DNA from: Arcicella rosea
Lineage (GTDB): Bacteria > Bacteroidota > Bacteroidia > Cytophagales > Spirosomataceae
DNA: 64,000 nt
Assembly: GCF_040543805.1 (NCBI RefSeq)
Contig: NZ_JBEUMS010000016.1
Coordinates: 1-64,000, forward strand
Direction: 5' to 3'
The translations under genes and the position numbers were made by a program. Under the pieces are notes generated by a model that made no database searches, was not told the DNA's origin, and worked only from the letters and a program-made list of their open reading frames with translations. Shown here in pieces: positions 53,505 through 61,017 of this stretch; position 1 is the first letter of the stretch; each line of letters opens with the position of its first letter.

Positions 53505-54458
53505 ATGAAACACATCATTTTTGCTTTATTTTCTTTACTCTTCAGTTACAGCATCGAAGCACAAACGGGAGAAATTGAATCTCACGACCCTTCCACGATA
53601 CAAAAAGATGGAAATTATTATTGGATTTTTTCAACGGGTCACGGTATCAAAGCTACTTATTCAAGTGATTTAGAAAACTGGAAAGTATCGCCACAAACGG
53701 TTTACAAAAAGGATTCTTTCCCAACTTGGATTAAAGAATATGTTCCTAAATTTCAAGGACATTTTTGGGCTCCTGACTGTATTTTCATGAACGGAAAATA
53801 TTATTTGTATTACTCTTGTTCATCTTTTGGCGTAACGCAATCTGTAATTGGTTTAGCCACAAACGAAACACTTGACCCAAATTCGCCAAAATACAAATGG
53901 ACGGATTTAGGAATGGTGATAGCATCCAAAGAAAGAAAAGATTTTAATGCTATTGACCCAAGTATTTTAAAAGATAAACAAGGTAAAATTTGGATGACTT
54001 ACGGTTCTTTTTTTGGAGGAATTGCTGCGGTAGAATTAGATTCTATTTCAGGAAAAATCAAAACAGGAGAAAGTATCAAGAAAGTCGCTGGAGGCAGAGA
54101 ATCGGATTGGGAAGCATCTTGCTTGATTCAAGAAGGCGAATATTATTACCTCTTTGTGAATAATGGTTTATGTTGCAAAGGATTAAACAGTACTTATTAT
54201 ATCGTTTGTGGGCGTTCTAAAAATCCATTAGGACCTTTTCTAGACCAAACTGGTAAAGATTTGAATGCTGGTGGAGGAACGGTTATTCTAAGAACAGAAG
54301 GTAAATTCCAAGGACCAGGACATGTAGGTTTACTGAGAGAAAAAGGTAAAAATATTGTTTCCATTCATTATTATGATGCAGAAGACCAAGGAAAATCTAA
54401 AATCAATTTAGTAGAAATGGGCTTTAAAAAAGGCTGGCCTTATTTTAAGAGGAAGTAA
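53505..54458 (+). CDS. GH43 arabinan endo-1,5-alpha-L-arabinosidase
   Basis: 317 residues with a signal peptide (to IEAQ). Asp28 (SHDPST), Asp151 (NAIDPSI) and Glu203 (DWEASCLI) are the catalytic triad, and GHFWAPDCIFMNGKYYLYYS and VNNGLCCKGLNSTYY are typical of the GH43 endo-arabinanase subfamilies. It lacks the lipobox of the first GH43, so periplasmic. It closes the arabinan locus; two hairpins follow. Confidence 0.92.
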   Translation: MKHIIFALFSLLFSYSIEAQTGEIESHDPSTIQKDGNYYWIFSTGHGIKATYSSDLENWKVSPQTVYKKDSFPTWIKEYVPKFQGHFWAPDCIFMNGKYYLYYSCSSFGVTQSVIGLATNETLDPNSPKYKWTDLGMVIASKERKDFNAIDPSILKDKQGKIWMTYGSFFGGIAAVELDSISGKIKTGESIKKVAGGRESDWEASCLIQEGEYYYLFVNNGLCCKGLNSTYYIVCGRSKNPLGPFLDQTGKDLNAGGGTVILRTEGKFQGPGHVGLLREKGKNIVSIHYYDAEDQGKSKINLVEMGFKKGWPYFKRK

Positions 54459-54466
54459 TAAATAAA

Positions 54467-54531
54467 TTAGCTTTGACAATTTTTGAAAAGTTCTCAAAGC
54501 TAAAAGAGGGAATCATTTTTTGATTCCCTCT
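54467..54531. terminator. Tandem terminator hairpins between convergent genes
   Basis: TTAGCTTTGA (54467-54476) pairs with TCAAAGCTAA (54494-54503). AGAGGGAATCA (54505-54515) pairs with TGATTCCCTCT (54521-54531) around TTTTT. The second overlaps the last codons of the cytochrome c gene on the minus strand. Confidence 0.75.
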
Positions 54532-54911
54532 ACTGTTTTAACATCAATAATTTTAGCTGATTTATTTCCCCAAGAATTTGAAATATAATTCATCACATCT
54601 GCGATTTCTTCATTTTCTAATCCCGGTTCAGGCATCATGCCATTATACTTTACACCTTTTACTTCAATCGAATCTTTTAATCCAAATTTGATAGCTTTAA
54701 TGGCCTTTTCGGGGGTTTTTATCAAATAATCTGAACCAGCCAAAGGTGGATTCAATTTTTCGACACCCTCTCCTTTTCCCATGTGGCAAACGATGCAATT
54801 ATTGAGATAAATTTCTTTGCCACGTGCAATACTCTCTGCTAATTCATCTTCATTCTGACGCCAAAATGGAGAAAGAAATAACATCGAAGCAATCAGTAAA
54901 ATAATTTTCAT
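54513..54911 (-). CDS. Monoheme cytochrome c
   Basis: 132 residues. Signal anchor region, then the heme site CIVCH (Cys39, Cys42, His43) and the sixth ligand Met92 or Met93 (YNGMMPEPGLENEEIADVMN). Class I c-type, probably the electron acceptor for the PQQ-type dehydrogenase encoded just upstream on the same strand. Separated from it by about 200 bp of degenerate repeats, so co-transcription is uncertain. Confidence 0.9.
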   Translation of the reverse strand: MKIILLIASMLFLSPFWRQNEDELAESIARGKEIYLNNCIVCHMGKGEGVEKLNPPLAGSDYLIKTPEKAIKAIKFGLKDSIEVKGVKYNGMMPEPGLENEEIADVMNYISNSWGNKSAKIIDVKTVEGIKK

Positions 54912-54927
54912 TTTTCTTTAGGGGATT

Positions 54928-55095
54928 TTGGCTGTCAGATATTGGTCATCAGATTTCGGTCGTCGGATTTCAGCAGTCGAATGTAGGTCATCAATATTCA
55001 GCTTTATATTATCAGATTTTTTTGTAAGCTTTTAGCCATCAACAGTTCGCTTTAAATGATAAAACCGACTGCTGATGACCGAAGACCGATAGCCA
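54928..55095. repeat. Degenerate GGTCATCAGATTTCGG-type repeats with inverted copy
   Basis: Short near-repeats (GGTCATCAGATTTCGGTCGTC) are followed by an inverted version (GACTGCTGATGACCGAAGACCG, about 55067-55088). The region fills the gap between the cytochrome c and dehydrogenase genes. No other signal is visible. Confidence 0.5.
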
Positions 55096-55106
55096 TTTGC
55101 TAAAAT

Positions 55107-56279
55107 CTATTTCTCTGGACTAATTTTCACGATTGAACCTGTGCTTTCAATAGCTACATAAATGTTTCCATCTGGTCCTTCTTTGATGTCTCTTACTCTA
55201 CCTATATTTTCAAAAATCGTTTCTTGACTTACGACTTTATTGTTTTTAATTACACAACGTTTGATATAATTAAACTTCAATGAACCAATCAATAAATTAC
55301 CTTTCCAATCTGGGAATTTCTTGCTTGTCACGAAAGTCATTCCACATGGAGCAATAGATGGTCTGTAATAAGTAACAGGCTGTTCCATCCCAGCACGTGC
55401 GGTATCTGGACTGATAACAGAATTATCATAGCCAATTCCGAAAGTAATAGCTGGCCAGCCATAATTTGCACCTTTTTTCAAAATATTTACTTCATCCCCG
55501 CCTTGTGGACCATGTTCATGTTCCCACAAGTCACCAGTTGTTGGGTTAATCACAAAACCCTGTGGATTTCTATGACCATAAGAATAGATTTCAGGTCTCG
55601 CACCGTCTTTTCCTACAAATGGGTTATCTTTTGGCACAGTACCATCATCATGCAAACGAACCACTTTTCCTTGGAAAGTTGTAAGTTTTTGTGCTTCATC
55701 TTGTTGCCCTCTTTCTCCTACTGTTAAGTATAAAAATCCAGCTCTATCAAAAGCAATTCTTCCACCATAATGGTGATTTGTAGTAACATTTGGAGTAGCC
55801 TTGAAAACTACTTTTTGTTCTGTTAATGAATTTCCAACCAATTTAGCACGCATCAAAGCAGTATTCGAGCCTTTACCTGTTTCTCCTTCTGCCGCTGGCG
55901 AAGAATAAGTAAAGTAAATCCAGCCATTTTTAGCATAATTTGGATGAAGTTTAATATCTAAAAGTCCACCTTGTCCTTTAGAAACAATCGGAGGAAGCCC
56001 TTGAATAGGTTCTGCTACAAGTTTTCCTTCATGAATTAATCTTAATTGACCAGTTCTTTCAGTAACTAACATATCTCCATTTGGCAAAAAGGCAATTCCC
56101 CAAGGCACATTCAAGCCTGTAACAACCGTTTCTACTTTTAAACCTTCTGTGCTAGATTTGGCTACTTTTTTAGAAACAGGAGTGTCCTTGTTGATATGTA
56201 CATTGCTTAACGCATCTGTAGATATTAAAAGACCAGCCAATAAGGGAAGGACTCCAATAGAGAAAATTTGTTTTTTCAT
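55107..56279 (-). CDS. PQQ-dependent sugar dehydrogenase
   Basis: 390 residues from the Met at 56279; the reading from 56327 adds 16 residues before the signal peptide and is rejected. The six-bladed propeller has GLNVPWGIAFLPNGDMLVTE at the first blade and HEHGPQGGDEVN in the PQQ/calcium site, as in soluble glucose dehydrogenases. Oxidises aldoses in the periplasm, with electrons likely passed to the adjacent cytochrome c. PQQ biosynthesis genes are not in the window. Confidence 0.88.
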   Translation of the reverse strand: MKKQIFSIGVLPLLAGLLISTDALSNVHINKDTPVSKKVAKSSTEGLKVETVVTGLNVPWGIAFLPNGDMLVTERTGQLRLIHEGKLVAEPIQGLPPIVSKGQGGLLDIKLHPNYAKNGWIYFTYSSPAAEGETGKGSNTALMRAKLVGNSLTEQKVVFKATPNVTTNHHYGGRIAFDRAGFLYLTVGERGQQDEAQKLTTFQGKVVRLHDDGTVPKDNPFVGKDGARPEIYSYGHRNPQGFVINPTTGDLWEHEHGPQGGDEVNILKKGANYGWPAITFGIGYDNSVISPDTARAGMEQPVTYYRPSIAPCGMTFVTSKKFPDWKGNLLIGSLKFNYIKRCVIKNNKVVSQETIFENIGRVRDIKEGPDGNIYVAIESTGSIVKISPEK

Positions 56280-56361
56280 TGTTGAGTTTATTTTCTTTGT
56301 TTGTGATAAAGTTAATGAAAAACACATTTTCGGCTGTACTGATTTCTATGTATTTAATTAC

Positions 56362-57147
56362 TTAAACACTGGTTTCAGCATATTGAACAGACGAGTTTAA
56401 TTTATCTGTAATAGCTTTAATTCTTAATTCCGAACGTTTTACTTCTGCTCTTAAATTCTGTTTTTCAGTCACAAGTTTGTTAATCAACGCATCATTCTTT
56501 TCAATTTTTTTTGTAGCAGCTTTTATCTCATTCTGAATCTTCTGAATTTCAGAAAGTTCTCTATTCATTAAACGTTGCTTAATTGAGTTTGTGCGTTTTT
56601 TGATTTGCTTGTTTCGTTGTTTTTCAAGAAAATCTTCTGAACTAAAATAAGCCTTCTTTTCGGCATTGATTCGCCCAATACCTTCTTTTCTTACTTTTAA
56701 AGCAATTTCAGGATTTACTTTTAATCCTAAAGAACGCATCTTTTTATAGACGACTCCGTATCTAAAACCTAGATGTTCGCAAATTTCAGGAAGAGGTTTT
56801 GTATAATGATGCTCTTTGAGATAATTGATGGCTTCTTCCGACCATTTTGTAACGCCTTCCCTACCCGATGGAACACCTTTTCTACTTGCTTGACGTACTT
56901 TTCTGAGTTCTTCTCCAACAGTAAGTTTAAACCTTTTGAGTTGCCCTCTTACTGATTCCCAGCTTCTACCAAGTTTGTCTGAGATTTCTCTAGATGTTAA
57001 ATGTTGAAAGTTTTCTTTTAAGAAATTAATTTCCTCCTCAGTCCACTTTGATGTAATTCTTTTTGGGGGTTCTGGTGCTACTTCGCTTCTTAATACCACT
57101 CCATCCTTGACGTAGTTGATGATTCTTAATTTGTTTTTCTTTGCCAT
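56362..57147 (-). CDS. Protein with two Myb/SANT-like HTH domains and coiled coil
   Basis: 261 residues. Two homologous trihelical domains, about 30-75 (KWTEEEINFLKENFQHLTSR then KLGRSWESVRGQLKR) and about 100-145 (KWSEEAINYLKEHHYTKPLP then HLGFRYGVVYKKMR), are followed by a coiled coil of about 70 residues (IQKIQNEIKAATKKIEKND). It should bind DNA as a dimer. Such Myb-like HTH proteins occur in phages and mobile elements, but no other mobile gene is seen here. Target unknown. Confidence 0.75.
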   Translation of the reverse strand: MAKKNKLRIINYVKDGVVLRSEVAPEPPKRITSKWTEEEINFLKENFQHLTSREISDKLGRSWESVRGQLKRFKLTVGEELRKVRQASRKGVPSGREGVTKWSEEAINYLKEHHYTKPLPEICEHLGFRYGVVYKKMRSLGLKVNPEIALKVRKEGIGRINAEKKAYFSSEDFLEKQRNKQIKKRTNSIKQRLMNRELSEIQKIQNEIKAATKKIEKNDALINKLVTEKQNLRAEVKRSELRIKAITDKLNSSVQYAETSV

Positions 57148-57336
57148 TTTTAGTGTTTCTTACTGAATTTCAATACAGTTTTATGTATTAGGGATAACAA
57201 CGAAAAAATGTTTTGAGGAGCCTCAAAACATTCAGTATTATGTTTAGCAAAGGGTTTTTGTTTAACAAACTTCGCACTTTATTCTTAAAAAAGCAATAAG
57301 TCTTGTATGGTAACTTCGATTTTCCTTAAAATAAAA

Positions 57337-57360
57337 AATAGCTCCAAAATTGGAGCTATT
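57337..57360 (-). terminator. Intrinsic terminator of the desaturase gene
   Basis: AATAGCTCCAA (57337-57347) with TTGGAGCTATT (57350-57360) around AA. A T-run follows on the minus strand. It lies 37 bp past the stop codon of the desaturase. Confidence 0.8.
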
Positions 57361-57397
57361 AAGAACGATTCTTTTTATATAAAATTATAAAATAGTA

Positions 57398-58405
57398 TTA
57401 TATTTTTTGTTCAGCCATCTGAATATCAGGAATTGAAGTGTCGTCTAAGCCTACACGACCTCTTTCTTTTCTAACAATTCTTGAATATAAACCTACTTCT
57501 TGACTGAATAAAAATGTGAAAAATAATTTCACAAACGAAGTATGATATTTCAAATCATCATAAAATTCAGGAGCAGCAGCTTTCAATTTTGGCAAATTAT
57601 TCCAAGGTACTGAAGGCATATCGTGGTGTTCGTTGTGGTAACCTACATTCATGTTGATTAAATTCAAACCACCATAATAACTATAAGTTTCTTGGTCTTT
57701 ATCTAATACTAAGTAATGTTCTTGAATCCATCTTGCACCAAGTGGATGTAACCCTACAGAGAACATAAAGCTTGCGCCCATATATCCTAATGCTGACCAT
57801 CCCCAGAAATACCAAATTACAGCATCAAAGGCAATCTGAGCGATGATATTCATCATTACCCAACGGTCAATTACTGCTAATTCTAAACAACGAAGTGTAC
57901 GAATTACTTGGAAAATAGGAAATAACAATAACCAAACGGCTTTACCGATAAAATAGTTATTGATAAGTTTAGCTTCCCAATAATCTGGTAAATCGGCATC
58001 TAACTCATGAACTCCCTGAAAAGCATGGTGCTTCAAATGGTAATTTTTGAAAGAAATAGCTGTTGGCACTAAAGAAGGAAAATTAGCGATGATACCAGCG
58101 TAAACATTCCAAGAAGGCTTTTTGAAAACAAGGTTATGTGAAGCCTCATGAATACAAATAAACAAAGTATGTGAAGGGAAAGCGCCAATACACCAAGCTG
58201 CTGCCAAAATAATGTACCATGCTTGGTCTTTCACCAAATAAGTCATCAGGATTTGAAGTGACACACAAGCCAAAATCCAAACCATCGTCATCGGATTTTT
58301 AGTGATTAACTTCTTAACCTCTGGGTGAGCCTTTAAAATCTGCCTTGTACGCAAGCGGTGAGGTTCAGAACCTGTAACATGAGTAAAATCTTGTTGATAC
58401 GCCAT
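57398..58405 (-). CDS. Fatty acid desaturase resembling sphingolipid delta4-desaturase (DES)
   Basis: 335 residues. Three histidine boxes: HEASH (86-90), HLKHH (123-127) and HNEHH (257-261), with four or more membrane helices. The N-terminal segment (EPHRLRTRQILKAHPEVKKL) and the C-terminal run (ETYSYYGGLNLINMNVGYHN, then EHHDMP) match the eukaryotic dihydroceramide delta4-desaturase layout, including a Lipid_DES-like N-terminus. It would introduce a double bond in the sphingoid base or another lipid. Single gene with its own terminator. Confidence 0.88.
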   Translation of the reverse strand: MAYQQDFTHVTGSEPHRLRTRQILKAHPEVKKLITKNPMTMVWILACVSLQILMTYLVKDQAWYIILAAAWCIGAFPSHTLFICIHEASHNLVFKKPSWNVYAGIIANFPSLVPTAISFKNYHLKHHAFQGVHELDADLPDYWEAKLINNYFIGKAVWLLLFPIFQVIRTLRCLELAVIDRWVMMNIIAQIAFDAVIWYFWGWSALGYMGASFMFSVGLHPLGARWIQEHYLVLDKDQETYSYYGGLNLINMNVGYHNEHHDMPSVPWNNLPKLKAAAPEFYDDLKYHTSFVKLFFTFLFSQEVGLYSRIVRKERGRVGLDDTSIPDIQMAEQKI

Positions 58406-58515
58406 TTAATGTTAATTTAATTCGTTATTGAAATTACTGTTTAAATTCTATTTAAAAATCTTTCAAATATACTGCGAACCAAACGTTTTATCAATTTGTT
58501 TCACAATATTTACAC

Positions 58516-60696
58516 TTATTCGCCTGGATGATATGTTTTTTCTGCATTTTTCAAGACATCTTCTTTATAAAAAAGGACATCTTTGAATTTTCCTTTTGTG
58601 TACATCAACAATTGGTCATTAAAATGTTTAGAAGATGGGTCACCACTTTCGCCACCTGCTAAAAGCGATTTTGCTTTAATTTTCTTTCCAAATTCAACCG
58701 CACAAATAAAACTGTTTCCTCCTACTCCGTATCTTTTGTTCGTTCCTTGATAATATCGACTATTATAAGAAGGCAAAGAGCCCCATAAAGCAGAAGCAAA
58801 ACCTACTGGAACACTTGGTTCGTTGTCGTTATACTTGGCTTGCAAATCTCCATTTAATCGTTGAAAACGATTGATTTCTCCCCAAGCGACTTCCCAAGAA
58901 CCAAACTTTTTAGTCAAATCATTTACTACTGTCACCAAAGGTGGCATCAATTGAGCAACCGTAGCATTTGCAGCAAACCTTTTCGTATTCTCTACTTGAT
59001 CTGTTTCTCCTTGGTCAATATACAATCTTTGAATGACAGGACTTAGTTTTTGAGCCCACTCAACCGCTAAAGTAGTAGCGACAGAATGTTCAGACGAATG
59101 ATAATCCCATTTTTTCAATACTTCAATCGGTGCTTTTAATTGATTATAAAGTGAATCGTTGGGTTTTACTTCATGTTCAAATGTTTTTATCAAAGCAGGA
59201 ATCAATATTTCAAAAGCTGATAAATAAGTATCGTAGCCCGCTTCAATTACTTTATCAATCGTGTATTTTTTCTCACGGTCTAATACTCTTACAGCATTTA
59301 CTCCTCTAAAGTTTTCGCCATCTGGTGCCATATAAGGTGGATAATTTTCTCTTTTCGGGCTATTCACTCCTGCTACCGAAAAAGGCGTTGAGTTACAATT
59401 TTGTAACCAACCATTCACTGGATTATACAAATGAACGGTTTCATCAACGGCATGTAAACCTTTCCATTCTGTTGCCGCAATTGAACCGTCAACTGGTTTT
59501 GCCCAATTGTATTGATTATCCCTTTTCGGGATATAATTGCCATGCCAGTAAGCAATATTCCCTTTATTATCTGCAAAAACTGTATTGTTTGAAGTATTCG
59601 CCTTCAAAGCCATTACTTGCTTGTATTCTTCAAAACCTTTGGCTTTGGTTCGTTTCCAACTCTGAATCAAGCTAATAATTGAACGGTTGTAAGACTTTAA
59701 ACTCAACCATTTGTCATCTCTTTTCGCCATGATTGGTCCGTGATGCGTAAAGTAAGTCGTAAATGTTTTTTGCTTTAATTCATTTCCTGATTGATAACTA
59801 ATCGTAATTTTCTTTTCTGTTACGGGCTTCAAAGCTCCTTCATATTCATAAAAATACTTTTCACCTTTTTTGATAATTTTCTCTGTATAAACATCTGCAA
59901 CATCTACATTGCTAGAAGTGTGCATCCAACCACAGTAAGGATTAAAACCCTGATAAACAAACATTTGCCCCCAAGTAACCGCTCCGTAAGCATTTAATCC
60001 TTCTTCACTAACTACTTGTACTTCTGGTCTAAAGTAAAAAGTAACGTGTGGATTTATGTACAAAATGGCATTGCCCGAAGCCGTAATTTTCGGAGAAAAA
60101 GCAAAACCATTTGAGCCCGTTTGATGGTCTGAAAGCTTTGGAACAGCCACAGCCGACACTAAATTGCCTGAATAAAAATTCTTTAAATCGGCAATACTTA
60201 AATCTGCCGTACTGATGGCACCAATACTTCCATCCGTCCATAATAAAGGATACCAAGGTTGAAAACGATTCAACATCGCTGGTTTTACAGCAGGATGCGT
60301 GTGCAAATAATAATTTATTCCATCCGCATAAGCATTCAATAATTTCTTTAACCAAGGTGCTGCTTTTTGATAATCAGCTTTGGCTTCCGTTGTATCAATC
60401 AACAAACGAATTTGTAAATCATTATATAATTCAGATTCACCTTTTAGCTCAGAAATTCGTCCTAATTTTTCAATATAATTCATTTCTACCCGCTTGAAAT
60501 CGTCTTCGCATTGCGCATAAAGTAAACCAAAAACAGCATCTGCATCAGATTTACCATAAATATGCGGAATACCCCAATTGTCCCGAATGATATTTACTCG
60601 TTGAGCCTGTTGCTTAAAACGATTGATTTCAGCACTAGAAAATTTTTGAGCGAAAATAGAGAAAGGAAGAAAAAGCAGTAAAATAACTTTTTTCAT
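58516..60696 (-). CDS. Penicillin acylase family protein (N-terminal nucleophile hydrolase)
   Basis: 726 residues from the Met at 60696, just before a good signal peptide (MKKVILLLFLPFSIFAQ); the reading from 60744 adds 16 residues ahead of it. An alpha-chain-like part (about 30-170) precedes the self-processing site at Ser195 (TGSNGFAFSPKITASG), which becomes the N-terminal nucleophile of the beta chain. NPHVTFYF and the later HHGPI and QLLMY segments complete the fold. Members cleave amides such as acyl-homoserine lactones or beta-lactams. Substrate unknown. Confidence 0.9.
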   Translation of the reverse strand: MKKVILLLFLPFSIFAQKFSSAEINRFKQQAQRVNIIRDNWGIPHIYGKSDADAVFGLLYAQCEDDFKRVEMNYIEKLGRISELKGESELYNDLQIRLLIDTTEAKADYQKAAPWLKKLLNAYADGINYYLHTHPAVKPAMLNRFQPWYPLLWTDGSIGAISTADLSIADLKNFYSGNLVSAVAVPKLSDHQTGSNGFAFSPKITASGNAILYINPHVTFYFRPEVQVVSEEGLNAYGAVTWGQMFVYQGFNPYCGWMHTSSNVDVADVYTEKIIKKGEKYFYEYEGALKPVTEKKITISYQSGNELKQKTFTTYFTHHGPIMAKRDDKWLSLKSYNRSIISLIQSWKRTKAKGFEEYKQVMALKANTSNNTVFADNKGNIAYWHGNYIPKRDNQYNWAKPVDGSIAATEWKGLHAVDETVHLYNPVNGWLQNCNSTPFSVAGVNSPKRENYPPYMAPDGENFRGVNAVRVLDREKKYTIDKVIEAGYDTYLSAFEILIPALIKTFEHEVKPNDSLYNQLKAPIEVLKKWDYHSSEHSVATTLAVEWAQKLSPVIQRLYIDQGETDQVENTKRFAANATVAQLMPPLVTVVNDLTKKFGSWEVAWGEINRFQRLNGDLQAKYNDNEPSVPVGFASALWGSLPSYNSRYYQGTNKRYGVGGNSFICAVEFGKKIKAKSLLAGGESGDPSSKHFNDQLLMYTKGKFKDVLFYKEDVLKNAEKTYHPGE

Positions 60697-61017
60697 ATTT
60701 GATTTTATTGAATGATGAAGTTTTCTGTATAAACAAACATACAAAATTCATGGAAATTTCTGCCAATTCTTGCTTTAAACTTTATCTCTTTCTGCCTTAA
60801 TAAATGAATTCTTTCCGAAAATTGGGGAAATAGTGAGGCTTTATCAATGATTTTTCTAAAGGGTTTTTAGTGATATATATTATTGAAAATAATGATTGAG
60901 GCGATAATTTTCCCTGTAAGCATTCTTTTAAACAATAATAAAAATTATCAATTCGTACAATTTTAGGCATTAAGCATTAAATTTGATGATACCGTCAAAC
61001 CAATCGTTAGCTTTTAA
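60697..61017. promoter_or_regulatory. Divergent spacer before the LanB gene
   Basis: 320 bp of AT-rich DNA between the acylase and lanthionine dehydratase genes. TAAATTTG at 60978-60985 fits the -7 box and would start transcription near 60992, but no TTG lies 19-20 nt upstream. Short open frames here (for example about 24 residues from 60890) contain no cysteine, so no lanthipeptide precursor was found. Confidence 0.4.

Noticed and set aside
60697..61017. Lanthipeptide precursor upstream of LanB
   Set aside because: All short frames in this spacer lack cysteine and a leader-like motif.
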